Shown: in pieces, positions 1 through 6,253 of the stretch
How positions within the stretch are numbered: the stretch's first letter is position 1
Layout of the letters: every line of letters begins with the position of its first letter
Assembly (NCBI RefSeq): GCF_937919355.1
Contig: NZ_CALFSA010000157.1
Span: 1-9,831 of the forward strand
DNA: 9,831 nucleotides
Direction: 5' to 3'
Source: an uncultured Methanofollis sp.
GTDB taxonomy: Archaea > Halobacteriota > Methanomicrobia > Methanomicrobiales > Methanofollaceae
Notes under the pieces: model-generated
What the model was told of the DNA's origin: nothing
What the model saw: the letters and a program-made list of their open reading frames with translations, nothing else
Databases searched by the model: none
Program-made: the position numbers and the translations under genes

Positions 1-71
1 GCCCGCTGAGATTCGAACTCAGGACCTCCGCCGTGTGAAGGCGACGTCATAACCAGCTAGACCACGAGCCC
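1..71 (-). tRNA. tRNA-Val (anticodon CAC), 3' end cut by window edge
   Basis: Read on the minus strand, the molecule starts GGGCTCG at 71 and folds as a cloverleaf. It has a D arm containing TGGTCTAGCTGG, an anticodon stem TCGCC/GGCGG closing the loop TTCACAC (anticodon CAC, decoding GUG valine codons) and a T arm CTGAG-TTCGAAT-CTCAG. The acceptor strand is visible only as CGGGC, so the last two paired bases and the discriminator base lie left of position 1. The pairing of GGGCTCG with CGGGC.. includes one G-T wobble. No intron is seen. The gene lies downstream of tRNA-Gly on the same strand but has its own TATA-like element. Confidence 0.93.
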
Positions 72-98
72 GTGTTCGTACATCATTGGAGGAGATGC

Positions 99-107
99 GT
101 AATAAAC
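99..107 (-). promoter_or_regulatory. TATA-like element of the tRNA-Val gene
   Basis: On the minus strand the sequence TTTATTA (100-106) is centred about 32 bases upstream of the tRNA 5' end at 71. That fits an archaeal TATA box with transcription starting a few bases before the mature tRNA. The assignment rests on position and AT-richness alone. Confidence 0.45.
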
Positions 108-205
108 CTTCTTCCTCCCTTCGTGGCGGCGACGGCAGAACAACTCCTGAACAATGGTGGGGGCGCAGGAATGGGGATGGATGGAAAACAGATCCAGAGA
201 ATGAG

Positions 206-276
206 TGCATCGACCGGGAATTGAACCCGGGCTATTGGCTTGGAAGGCCAAAGTCATGCCACTAGACCATCGATGC
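206..276 (-). tRNA. tRNA-Gly (anticodon TCC)
   Basis: On the minus strand this is a complete 71-nt cloverleaf. The acceptor GCATCGA pairs with TCGATGC and is followed by discriminator A at 206. The D arm carries TGGTCTAGTGGCA, the anticodon stem TTGGC/GCCAA closes the loop CTTCCAA (anticodon TCC, reading GGA and probably GGG), and the T arm is CCGGG-TTCAATT-CCCGG. CCA is not encoded (the next bases are CTC), as is usual in archaea. No intron is seen. It lies about 130 bp upstream of tRNA-Val. A TTTT stretch at 185-188 on the transcribed strand could end its transcript. Confidence 0.96.
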
Positions 277-306
277 AGAGGTACCGTACGATATTTGCAC
301 CGATGA

Positions 307-315
307 CATAAAATG
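307..315 (-). promoter_or_regulatory. TATA-like element of the tRNA-Gly gene
   Basis: CATTTTATG on the minus strand is centred about 35 bases upstream of the tRNA-Gly 5' end. This is a suitable distance for transcription to start some 8-10 bases before the mature 5' end. It lies between the htpX stop and the tRNA, so the tRNA need not rely on read-through from htpX. Confidence 0.4.
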
Positions 316-330
316 GTATTGCCAGAGGAC

Positions 331-1221
331 TTACCTCGGCATATACCTGATCTCTTCGTCGAGGGCCTCGAGGGCCGCGACCCGCTTCTCCAGGGTCGGG
401 TGGGTGGAGAAGAGCTCCATGATGCTGTTGCCCGAGAGGGCCGGGATGATGAAGAAGGCATTCGCCCCTGAGACCTCCTGCTTCTTCTCCGGCGGGATGA
501 TGTCCATTCTCCCGCTGATCTTGTTGAGTGCGGAGATGAGAGCGCGGGGCTTCCCCGTGATATACGCGCTGCCCGCGTCGGCCGCGAACTCACGGTACCG
601 CGAGAGGGAGCGGATCAGCAGAGTGGCGACCACCCAGACGATGATCGAGACGGCCCATGCGGCCATCCATGCCCCCCCTGACCCCTCCCTGCGGTCGCCG
701 AGGGAGAAGAGCCAGGCGTTCTGCATGATGATCGCAGCCACCATCGCCAGGAAGGAGGCGATGGTCAGGGTCATGACGTCCCTGTTCTTCACGTGCGAGA
801 TCTCGTGGGCGAGCACCGCCTCGAGTTCGTCGCGGGTGAGGAGACGCATGATCGAGTCGGTCGCCGCCACCACGGCATGGGAGGGACTCCTGCCGGTTGC
901 GAAGGCATTGGGCACCGGGGAGGGCATGATGGCCACGCGGGGCTTGGGGATGCCCGCCTCTGCGGCGAGTTTCTCCACGATCCTGTGGAGTTCGGGGTAC
1001 TCCTCCTCTGTCACTTCCTGGGCGCCCGTACTCATGAGCACCAGCCTGTCGGAGAAGAAGTACTGTGCGAAGGCCATCACCGCGGCGATGGCGACGAGGC
1101 TCCACGGACCGATGCCGAACAGACTCCCGAGTATCGTGAGGAAGATCAGGTAGACGAGGAGCAGGAGTGCCCAGGTCATGATCTGCCTCATCGTGAGCCC
1201 GAAGTCACGTTTCCATTGCAT
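331..1221 (-). CDS. htpX: HtpX-type membrane zinc metalloprotease (M48 family)
   Basis: A 296-aa integral membrane protease of family M48, expected to degrade misfolded membrane proteins with its catalytic domain facing the cytoplasm. Two hydrophobic segments lie near the N-terminus (about residues 17-34 and 35-56). The zinc-binding HEISH motif is at 139-143, with a downstream [12 protein letters not shown] segment whose Glu (about 211) is the likely third zinc ligand. Two further hydrophobic stretches (about 152-173 and 186-204) follow, then the family C-terminal [11 protein letters not shown] (271-281). Length is normal for the family. The ATG at 1221 ([10 protein letters not shown]) was chosen because the reading frame extends a further 51 codons upstream into the divergent promoter region with no membrane or protease character. 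The gene stands alone, divergent from thi4. Confidence 0.95.
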   Translation of the reverse strand: MQWKRDFGLTMRQIMTWALLLLVYLIFLTILGSLFGIGPWSLVAIAAVMAFAQYFFSDRLVLMSTGAQEVTEEEYPELHRIVEKLAAEAGIPKPRVAIMPSPVPNAFATGRSPSHAVVAATDSIMRLLTRDELEAVLAHEISHVKNRDVMTLTIASFLAMVAAIIMQNAWLFSLGDRREGSGGAWMAAWAVSIIVWVVATLLIRSLSRYREFAADAGSAYITGKPRALISALNKISGRMDIIPPEKKQEVSGANAFFIIPALSGNSIMELFSTHPTLEKRVAALEALDEEIRYMPR

Positions 1222-1245
1222 ATTACTATGAGGTATCTCTCCGCG

Positions 1246-1256
1246 CCTATAATACC
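1246..1256 (-). promoter_or_regulatory. Probable TATA element for htpX
   Basis: GGTATTATAGG on the minus strand is centred about 29-30 bases upstream of the htpX ATG at 1221, so the transcript would have only a very short leader. It lies in the 105-bp divergent htpX/thi4 spacer. No strong ribosome binding site stands close to the htpX start; a GGAGAG at 1238-1243 is too far to be typical, which agrees with a short or absent leader. Confidence 0.45.
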
Positions 1257-1298
1257 TGCGACAATCCCATCCACGGAGAATGGCTATTTCAATCGTGA

Positions 1299-1326
1299 TG
1301 TCCAATCTGTTTCTGGAAGTTGGACA
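1299..1326 (+). promoter_or_regulatory. Perfect 7-bp inverted repeat abutting the thi4 start codon
   Basis: TGTCCAA (1299-1305) and TTGGACA (1320-1326) are exact reverse complements separated by 14 bases, and the second arm ends on the base before the thi4 ATG. The spacer contains the purine-rich GGAAG (1315-1319), the only candidate Shine-Dalgarno for thi4. As DNA it could be an operator. As RNA it would be a hairpin with the ribosome binding site in its loop and the start codon at its foot. Either would place it as a control element of thiazole synthesis. Function is inferred. Confidence 0.5.
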
Positions 1327-2091
1327 ATGGAACTCGATGAAGTGACAATCAGCAGGGCAATCCTGAAAACGCAAATGGAGACAATGGTGGAGTACCTCGA
1401 CCTCGACGTCGTCGTTGTCGGCGGCGGTCCCTCAGGCATCACCTGCGCTGCGCTCCTTGCGGAGAAAGGACTAAAAGTCGGTCTCATTGAGAAGAAACTC
1501 TCCATCGGCGGTGGCATGTGGGGTGGCGGCATGATGTTCCCGCGGATCGTTGTCCAGGCCGCGGCAAAACGCCTCCTCGACCACTTCGGCATCGCCTCCA
1601 CCGAGGCCGAACCCGGGTATTATGTTGCGAAGTCGGTCGAGTCCGTCTCCAAACTCACCGCCGCCGCCTGCACCGCCGGCGCCGAGTTCTTCAACCTCAT
1701 CGCCGTCGAGGACGTCGTCGTCAAGGCCGACGGCCGCGTCGCAGGCCTTGTCATCAACTGGAGCCCTGTCGAGATGACCGGCCTCCACGTCGACCCCCTC
1801 ACCATCAGGTGCCGCGCCGTCGTCGACGCCACAGGCCACGACGCAACCATCTGCCACATGGTCACACAGAAGGGCGGCGACCTCCCGATCCGGGGCGAGG
1901 GATATATGTGGGCCGAGCGGGCCGAGGGCAACATCCTGAAACACACGAAGGAAGTCTTCCCCGGTCTCTTCGTCTGCGGCATGGCCGCGAACGCCGTCGG
2001 TGGCGAGTGTCGGATGGGCCCGATCTTCGGCGGCATGCTCCTCTCCGGCGAGAAGGCCGCCGACCTTGTCGCCGCCGCTCTCCGGACCTGA
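1327..2091 (+). CDS. thi4: Sulfide-dependent ADP-thiazole synthase (Thi4 family)
   Basis: A 254-aa cytosolic protein of the Thi4 family, which makes the thiazole moiety of thiamine from NAD and glycine. Archaeal members take sulfur from free sulfide under iron catalysis instead of consuming an active-site cysteine. The N-terminus carries the dinucleotide-binding [10 protein letters not shown] (28-37), with the acidic strand end IEKK (54-57) and the glycine-rich [13 protein letters not shown] (60-72). The DATGHD motif is at 167-172, followed by Cys176-His177. The C-terminal [17 protein letters not shown] is the conserved family ending. His177 lies about where yeast Thi4 has its sacrificial Cys205, consistent with the archaeal mode. 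The ATG at 1327 matches the family length; a longer open frame to 793 is only the shadow of htpX. Upstream is the inverted repeat 1299-1326, downstream a palindrome with T-run. Confidence 0.93.
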   Translation: MELDEVTISRAILKTQMETMVEYLDLDVVVVGGGPSGITCAALLAEKGLKVGLIEKKLSIGGGMWGGGMMFPRIVVQAAAKRLLDHFGIASTEAEPGYYVAKSVESVSKLTAAACTAGAEFFNLIAVEDVVVKADGRVAGLVINWSPVEMTGLHVDPLTIRCRAVVDATGHDATICHMVTQKGGDLPIRGEGYMWAERAEGNILKHTKEVFPGLFVCGMAANAVGGECRMGPIFGGMLLSGEKAADLVAAALRT

Positions 2092-2120
2092 CCATCTGGT
2101 CAGGAATGATAACCTTTTTT
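2087..2120 (+). terminator. Palindrome plus T-run at the end of thi4
   Basis: CCTGACCA (2087-2094) and TGGTCAGG (2097-2104) are an exact 8-bp inverted repeat around the dinucleotide TC, overlapping the thi4 stop codon. It is followed after ten bases by six T residues (2115-2120). Archaeal transcription ends mainly at T-runs, so 2115-2120 is a plausible thi4 terminator, with the palindrome as a stabilising hairpin or a protein site. If it works as a terminator, the next gene needs its own promoter or read-through. Confidence 0.4.
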
Positions 2121-2144
2121 GATCGCCTCTCCTACGAGATGATC

Positions 2145-2795
2145 ATGGACGAAGTCGATTCCCAGGCACTTGCCGATGCCGCCTATGGCATCTTCGAGAT
2201 CCTGCTGAACAGAGGACTCCTTGCACGCGGCGATCCCCTCTTTGCCCGCGTCGAAGGAGGGGTCGACTTTCAGGACGACTTCCTCACGGTCTTCGCTGAC
2301 TTCGAGGCAGAGTACCCCCCCCTCGCCGCCGCTCTCGTCGAGCGCTTCGGGAGTGCGGACGCGATCTACCACCTCTTCGCCGCGGGCGAGGGGATCATCC
2401 CCTCGAAGACGATGGAGACCTACTGGATCATCGCCGACGACCCCGCGGCCGGTGACGTCGAACCCTACGGCGAGCAGGCCGGCAAATGGCTCATCTTCTG
2501 CGGCGCCGTGGAGGTCGACGACCTCTGGAAGAAGATCAGGGACGCCACCGTCGCCGGCGACCTCGGCGTCTCCGCCAAGGTGAGCACCGCACGCCCCAAC
2601 CCCGACTCCCGTGACGAGAGAAAGGTGGTCTATGTCTATACCCGTGACTGGAGTGACGAGGCCGACGTCATGCGGGTCAGGGAGGGACTCAGAGCCCTCG
2701 GCGTCGAGCAGAGGATCGGCTACAAGCGCAACATCGAGACCTTTGCCGGCGAGTACGCGGAAGAGGGCAAGAAGGTCACGTATTACAGCGCCTGA
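2145..2795 (+). CDS. Bles03/DUF1917-like protein (putative phosphothreonine lyase-like fold)
   Basis: A soluble 216-aa protein without signal peptide or membrane segment. The middle and C-terminal part resembles the DUF1917/Bles03 family (human C11orf68 relatives) by the run METYWII, GKWLIF (about 114-119), DDLWKKIRDATVAGDLG, AKVSTARP, VVYVYTRDW and the ending IGYKRNIETFAGEY. The family has been likened structurally to bacterial phosphothreonine lyases, but no reaction is established, so the name is a fold-level hint only. The start at 2145 was preferred: GAGATGATC just before it resembles the archaeal ribosome binding sequence, and the T-run and palindrome of thi4 lie upstream. ATGs at 2139 and 2106 are in frame; the latter would give 229 aa with an AT-rich, uncharacteristic N-terminus. 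Family recalled from motifs, not searched. Confidence 0.65.
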   Translation: MDEVDSQALADAAYGIFEILLNRGLLARGDPLFARVEGGVDFQDDFLTVFADFEAEYPPLAAALVERFGSADAIYHLFAAGEGIIPSKTMETYWIIADDPAAGDVEPYGEQAGKWLIFCGAVEVDDLWKKIRDATVAGDLGVSAKVSTARPNPDSRDERKVVYVYTRDWSDEADVMRVREGLRALGVEQRIGYKRNIETFAGEYAEEGKKVTYYSA

Positions 2796-2801
2796 ATTCC
2801 C

Positions 2802-2807
2802 TTTTTT
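2802..2807 (+). terminator. T-run terminator after the Bles03-like gene
   Basis: Six T residues follow the stop codon of the 2145-2795 gene by six bases. This is a typical archaeal T-tract termination signal. No strong hairpin precedes it. It would stop transcription before the convergent rpl40e gene. Confidence 0.45.
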
Positions 2808-2827
2808 GAAACTCCCGGACCATGCGA

Positions 2828-2851
2828 GAGGGGACGTGTAAGACACCCCTC
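2828..2851. other. Imperfect hairpin in the convergent spacer 2796-2922
   Basis: GAGGG (2828-2832) pairs with CCCTC (2847-2851) and, inside a three-base bulge, GTGT (2836-2839) pairs with ACAC (2843-2846) around AAG. A second short repeat, GTGCG/CGCAC, lies at 2890-2905, closer to the L40e stop codon. On the minus strand it is followed by AT-rich sequence with TTTT (2867-2870), so this pair may end the L40e transcript. Otherwise the 127-bp convergent spacer shows no gene. Confidence 0.3.
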
Positions 2852-2922
2852 CTGACAACACCACAGAAAAGTATAGTGAGGGTACCACCGTGCGGCCGGT
2901 CGCACGTCCCCCTCTATCCGGA

Positions 2923-3069
2923 TTATGCCTTACGTTCCTTGTTCTTGGGGCGGAGGTGCTTGTAGCCGCACTTGCGGCACTGTGTCGCTTTCAGTGCATT
3001 CCGTGCGTTGCAGCGCATGCAGACCATGACGTTGAGCAACCTTGCTTCTGCTTCAGGGAACCGTGCCAT
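2923..3069 (-). CDS. rpl40e: 50S ribosomal protein L40e
   Basis: A 48-aa zinc-ribbon ribosomal protein of the large subunit: [20 protein letters not shown]..., with Cys pairs CMRC (17-20) and CRKC (31-34) forming the four-cysteine zinc knuckle and a basic tail [12 protein letters not shown]. The length is that of archaeal L40e; the eukaryotic counterpart is fused to ubiquitin. The ATG at 3069 has a good ribosome binding site, GGTGA at 3078-3082, eight bases away. It reads in the same direction as the XTP diphosphatase gene upstream, but 47 bp separate the two and hold a TATA-like element, so it probably has its own transcript. It converges on the Bles03-like gene. Confidence 0.95.
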   Translation of the reverse strand: MARFPEAEARLLNVMVCMRCNARNALKATQCRKCGYKHLRPKNKERKA

Positions 3070-3106
3070 ATCTTATCTCACCACTATTCGTTCTAAGTAC
3101 AATGAT

Positions 3107-3120
3107 GTTTATCCATTTAA
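3107..3120 (-). promoter_or_regulatory. Probable promoter of rpl40e
   Basis: On the minus strand the AT-rich TTAAATGGATAAAC ends 38 bases upstream of the L40e ATG. With GGATAAAC as TATA element (centre about 3110), transcription would start near 3084, just ahead of the GGTGA ribosome binding site. The element overlaps the last codons and stop of the XTP diphosphatase gene (ending at 3117). Confidence 0.4.
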
Positions 3121-3668
3121 GAATATTGATCCTCCAGCCAGACCCTGAAGGCCGCAAGGGCCCGTGCCCGGTGAGAGATCAGGTTCTTTTCCGCGAGAGG
3201 GATCTCGGCGAAAGTCCGCCCGCCGACCGCGAAGATCGGGTCGTACCCGAACCCCTCCTCCCCCCGCGGTGCGTCGGTCACCTCGCCCTCGACGATGCCG
3301 GAGAAGACCCTGACCTCCCCTGCCTCGTCCGCACAGGCGATCGCCGTCTCGAAGTGGGCCTTCCTGTCCGTCCGCCCCGCCATCAGCCGCAGGACCCCCT
3401 CGTTCCCGATCGTCTTCTGGACGTACGCGGCGTACGGACCGGGAAAACCGTTCAGGGCATCGATCGAGAAGGCCGTGTCGTCAACGATCAGCGGCCGCTT
3501 CACCTGCTCCCAGGCGTACCGCGCCTTCTCGCGGGCGATGTTCCTGACGTCGTCGTCCCTGTACTCCGGGATCTCAAGGTTGATATGCTCCACCTCGGCG
3601 ACGCCCGCGAAGAAACTCGCCACCTCCTCGGCCTTGTGCCTGTTGGAGGTCACGACCGCGATCTTCAG
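3117..3668 (-). CDS. XTP/dITP diphosphatase (HAM1/RdgB family)
   Basis: A cytosolic house-cleaning pyrophosphatase that hydrolyses dITP/XTP and related non-canonical nucleotides to monophosphates. From the proposed start it has 183 aa: KIAVVTSNRHKAEE (first strand and TSNxxK motif, about 2-15), the metal-binding IVDDTAF (61-67), GFPGPYAAY (74-82), GFGYDPIF (139-146) and SHRARA (165-170), all standard. No ATG, GTG or TTG is found where family members begin. The codon in that place is CTG at 3668-3666, which overlaps the stop of the upstream kae1-bud32 gene as CTGA, where ATGA would be usual. The GTG at 3716 would add a 16-residue unrelated extension; the GTG at 3653 would remove the first beta strand. 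Stop TAA at 3117 is certain; the start is not. Confidence 0.88.
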   Translation of the reverse strand: MKIAVVTSNRHKAEEVASFFAGVAEVEHINLEIPEYRDDDVRNIAREKARYAWEQVKRPLIVDDTAFSIDALNGFPGPYAAYVQKTIGNEGVLRLMAGRTDRKAHFETAIACADEAGEVRVFSGIVEGEVTDAPRGEEGFGYDPIFAVGGRTFAEIPLAEKNLISHRARALAAFRVWLEDQYS

Positions 3669-5224
3669 AGGTACCGCCCCCGCCTCTCGATCTCCTCCTC
3701 GCGTTCGGCGATACACCTCGCGTCGGGGAGGGCAGAGGCATAGCCGCGGAGGAAGGCCCCTTTCAACTCGTCGGGGTTCTCTGTCGTGCTCTCCAGAGTC
3801 TGGAAGAGCACGTGGAGGTCCACGCCGCGGTCCTCGATCTCGGAAGACGAGTGGGCAAGCCCGAAGTCGATGAGCACGCACCTGCCGTCCCTCTCGATCA
3901 TGTTCGAGGTCGTCAGGTCGCCGTGGACGATCCCCGCGGCATGGAGGCGCCCGACTGCGACGCCGGCGCGCTCCATGTTCTCCACGGTCGGGGCGTCCCG
4001 CAGGATCGTCCCCTCGACCCTCTCCATCATGATCGTGTCGCCGGTGACATCGTAGAGGATAGGCGTCGGCACTCCCGCCTTCCGCGCTGCGGCGATCAGC
4101 CGAGCCTCCGCCCGCGTCCTCTCCGTGATCAGGCGGGTGTCGAGGGCCTCGACCCTGTACGACTTCGAGACACGTCTCTTCATCACCATGTCCCTGTCGA
4201 TCGTCACGATAGCCTCGGCACCCCGGCGCGGCCCATCCTCGACCGGGCGGAGCGCTTCCCCGTGCCGCCAGACCACGTCCACCTCATTGGCGCGGTAGTG
4301 GGAGTTCGCCCGTGACTCTTCGACCGGGATCGTCGCCCCGCTCTCCAGCATGACGCGGCCCGTATAGGCGATCATCGCCCCGTTGTCGCCGCAGAACTGC
4401 CGCTCGGGGACGAAGAGTTCGGCGCCCCTCTCCTCGCACATCGTCTTCAGCATCTCGCGGAGACGCCCGTTTGCGGCGACACCGCCGACCAGGAGCACCT
4501 CGTCCTTGCCTGCCTGGGCGAGAGCTCTCTCCGTCACCTCGACGCACATGCCAAAGGCCGTCTCCTGGAGAGAGTGGCAGACGTCCTCGATATCGGCCTT
4601 GCTCTCCTGGGCGGCGGATATCAGGCCGGAGAAGGCGAGGTCCATCCCCTTCACTGTGTAGGGCAGGTCGATATACCGCCCCCCGCGGGCGAGTTCCTCG
4701 ATCTTTGGCCCGCCCGGGTGCGGGAAGTCCTTGCTCCGGGCAAACTTGTCCAGACCGTTCCCGAGGCCGATGTCCAGGGTCTCGCCGAAGATCCGGTAGC
4801 GCCCGTTCAGGTAGCCGAACACCTGGGTGTTCGCTCCCGAGACGTACAGCGTGATCGGGTCCTTGCACCCCGTCGCCCACCGTCCGATCTCGACGTGTGC
4901 CACGCAGTGGTTCACGCCGACGAGAGGCACGTCGAGGGCGAGAGCAAGGGCTCTCGCCGCCGTCGCCACCGTCCGCAGGCAGGGACCGAGCCCCGGCCCC
5001 TGCGAGAAGGCCACCGCCGTGATCTCGTCCGGGTCGGTGAGCACATGGGAGATGACCTCGCGCATTGCGGAGGCATGGTGCTGGGCCGCCTCCCGCGGGT
5101 GAATCCCGCCGCTCGGAGGCTGATATGGTCTTGAGTAGAGGGAAACTAGGTCCTCGCCGAAAATAGCGGCACTGAGGTTCCAGGCCGTCCCCTCAATACC
5201 CAGTACCTTTCCGCCCTTCTGCAT
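3665..5224 (-). CDS. kae1-bud32: Bifunctional Kae1-Bud32: t6A threonylcarbamoyltransferase and KEOPS kinase
   Basis: A 519-aa fusion of two KEOPS-complex subunits. Kae1 (about 1-325) transfers the threonylcarbamoyl group to A37 of ANN-decoding tRNAs; Bud32 (about 337-519) is an atypical small kinase/ATPase that regulates it. In Kae1 the iron ligands are seen as NHCVAH (His106, His110) and CGDNG (Asp280), with FSQGPGLG (73-80) and YVSGANTQV (127-135) nucleotide-site segments. In Bud32 the catalytic loop is IVHGDLTTSN (432-441; Asp436, Asn441) and the metal-binding DFG is at 453-455; the Bud32-like ending RGRYL is present. Fusion of the two is common in Euryarchaeota. The ATG at 5224 lies two bases after the S27ae stop, so translation is probably coupled. 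The C-terminus overlaps the next gene by four bases. Confidence 0.96.
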   Translation of the reverse strand: MQKGGKVLGIEGTAWNLSAAIFGEDLVSLYSRPYQPPSGGIHPREAAQHHASAMREVISHVLTDPDEITAVAFSQGPGLGPCLRTVATAARALALALDVPLVGVNHCVAHVEIGRWATGCKDPITLYVSGANTQVFGYLNGRYRIFGETLDIGLGNGLDKFARSKDFPHPGGPKIEELARGGRYIDLPYTVKGMDLAFSGLISAAQESKADIEDVCHSLQETAFGMCVEVTERALAQAGKDEVLLVGGVAANGRLREMLKTMCEERGAELFVPERQFCGDNGAMIAYTGRVMLESGATIPVEESRANSHYRANEVDVVWRHGEALRPVEDGPRRGAEAIVTIDRDMVMKRRVSKSYRVEALDTRLITERTRAEARLIAAARKAGVPTPILYDVTGDTIMMERVEGTILRDAPTVENMERAGVAVGRLHAAGIVHGDLTTSNMIERDGRCVLIDFGLAHSSSEIEDRGVDLHVLFQTLESTTENPDELKGAFLRGYASALPDARCIAEREEEIERRGRYL

Positions 5225-5226
5225 TC

Positions 5227-5406
5227 TTATTCTGAGAACTCAGTATAGCCGCACTTCCCGCAGGCAAGGCGGCCCTTGTGCTGGGCCATGAAGACGCCCT
5301 GTCCACAGCGGGGGCAATACTTCCGCTGCGGCACTGCCTTGTCACCCTCGACCTTGAAATACGCGCTCCGCTTCACCGCGGCCGGCGCCGCCTTCTTTGC
5401 CGCCAT
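5227..5406 (-). CDS. rps27ae: 30S ribosomal protein S27ae
   Basis: A 59-aa small-subunit zinc-ribbon protein, the archaeal counterpart of the ubiquitin-fused eukaryotic S27a. After a basic, Ala/Lys-rich N-terminus (MAAKKAAPAAVKRSAYFKV) come CPRC (31-34) and CGKC (49-52), giving the four zinc-binding cysteines, and the characteristic GYTEF near the end. The ATG at 5406 follows the S24e stop codon after a single base, and the stop is two bases before kae1-bud32. It is therefore the middle gene of a tight transcription unit starting at S24e. S24e-S27ae pairing is a standard archaeal arrangement. Confidence 0.96.
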   Translation of the reverse strand: MAAKKAAPAAVKRSAYFKVEGDKAVPQRKYCPRCGQGVFMAQHKGRLACGKCGYTEFSE

Positions 5407-5407
5407 T

Positions 5408-5704
5408 TTACTCTGCCTCCTTTGCCGCCTTCGGAGCGCTTCTCTTGAGGAGGTATGCGCGCTCGGTCATCTTCATGTTCTCCTCGTCGTCATAGATCCT
5501 GGCAACGCCGCGGAGTTCCATCATTCCGAACTGCTTCTTCGTCGAGTCGAGCACCATCAGGTTTTCCTTGGCATTCAGGAGGGCGCCGAGTTTTCCGAGG
5601 ATCTGGGCCCTCGAAGGTGTTGCGCCTTCGTAGGAGAGGGTAAAATGTACTTCCCTCCGGCTCAGGAGTTCATTCCGGTAGTCACGGGTGATCTCAAATT
5701 CCAT
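5408..5704 (-). CDS. rps24e: 30S ribosomal protein S24e
   Basis: A 98-aa archaeal/eukaryotic-type small-subunit ribosomal protein. Recognised by the start MEFEITRDYRNELLSRREV, the central ATPSRAQI segment, the signature STKKQFGMMELRGVARIYDD, and the basic Lys/Ala-rich tail. Length agrees with archaeal S24e. The ATG at 5704 is preceded by TGAGGGAT (5709-5716), a reasonable ribosome binding site. It is the first gene of the unit S24e-S27ae-Kae1/Bud32-XTP diphosphatase, with a TATA element in the 51-bp gap to the upstream dephospho-CoA kinase gene. Confidence 0.95.
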   Translation of the reverse strand: MEFEITRDYRNELLSRREVHFTLSYEGATPSRAQILGKLGALLNAKENLMVLDSTKKQFGMMELRGVARIYDDEENMKMTERAYLLKRSAPKAAKEAE

Positions 5705-5730
5705 CGATATCCCTCAAATATTGTCTACAT

Positions 5731-5741
5731 ATTTATTTAAA
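5731..5741 (-). promoter_or_regulatory. Probable promoter of the rps24e unit
   Basis: TTTAAATAAAT on the minus strand is the only AT-rich block in the 51-bp gap before S24e and matches the archaeal TATA consensus well. Its centre lies about 32 bases from the ATG, so the leader would be very short. It suggests that the S24e unit can be transcribed separately from the aIF2-gamma unit upstream, although read-through is possible since no clear terminator is seen. Confidence 0.5.
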
Positions 5742-5755
5742 GCATGGGGGTTGGA

Positions 5756-6253
5756 TCAGACCCCGGTTTCTACCGGGACAAAAAGAGAATATAGATCTTT
5801 TGCAAGAGTTTTCAGGTCTTCTGTGACAGTGCACACGACCAGCCCCTCTCCCGGCTGCCCGTACAGTATCACCGAACCCTCCGGGGCGAGACGGACGAGA
5901 GGGACCACTGCAAGGTCCTCCTCCCCGTCGACGATGATGAGGACAGGCGGGTGCTCCACCGCGTCTTCCAGTACCCGGACCAACTCCTCCGTCAGGGTAC
6001 CTGCCGGGTTCTTCACCTGCACCCGGCGGTGGGCGCAGAGGGGAGTCCTGGCGCAGGGCGCCCGCATCGTATATCCGTCGATGACGGCGACGTCGGGCGA
6101 CCCTCCTGCTGCCAGCAGGTTCTGCGTCACCACGTCCCCCACCGTATAGACGGTCCTCCCTGCAAGCAGGGGAAGGGCATCGACAAGTTCAGGCAAGAGC
6201 CTGCCGATCGGCTTTTTGAAACGGTCCCTGCACTCGTCCGGGAGGCGGAGCAT
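5756..6253 (-). CDS. GTP-dependent dephospho-CoA kinase (DUF359 family)
   Basis: A 165-aa cytosolic protein of the archaeal DUF359 family, shown in Thermococcales to phosphorylate dephospho-CoA with GTP as the last step of CoA synthesis; it is unrelated to bacterial CoaE. Family blocks seen: YTVGDVVTQNLL (36-47), PDVAVIDGYTMR (53-64), VKNPAGTLTEEL (80-91), VDGEEDLAVVPLV (108-120) and ILYGQPGEGLVV (129-140). Length fits the family. The ATG at 6253 overlaps the Spt4 stop codon in TGATG, pointing to translational coupling and membership of the aIF2-gamma unit as its last gene. Activity in this organism is inferred from family. Confidence 0.92.
   Translation of the reverse strand: MLRLPDECRDRFKKPIGRLLPELVDALPLLAGRTVYTVGDVVTQNLLAAGGSPDVAVIDGYTMRAPCARTPLCAHRRVQVKNPAGTLTEELVRVLEDAVEHPPVLIIVDGEEDLAVVPLVRLAPEGSVILYGQPGEGLVVCTVTEDLKTLAKDLYSLFVPVETGV

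Noticed and set aside
57..593. Open frame of 178 codons on the minus strand across both tRNA genes
   Set aside because: It runs through two clear cloverleaf tRNAs and the 3' end of htpX in another frame, with Arg/Ser-rich low-complexity translation.
793..1326. N-terminal extension of thi4 by 178 codons
   Set aside because: The extension is antisense to htpX, has no similarity to Thi4, and the family starts at the ATG at 1327.
1222..1326. TPP riboswitch in front of thi4
   Set aside because: The spacer is only 105 bp, is shared with the htpX promoter, and I see no conserved TPP-aptamer segments; only the simple inverted repeat is present.
1518..2105. Open frame leading into the Bles03-like gene from inside thi4
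   Set aside because: It is an Arg-rich out-of-frame shadow of thi4; the gene proper begins after the thi4 stop.
3042..3743. Plus-strand open frame of 233 codons
   Set aside because: It is antisense to the XTP diphosphatase and L40e genes, both supported by motifs, and its product is Arg/Asp/Pro-rich without a recognisable domain.
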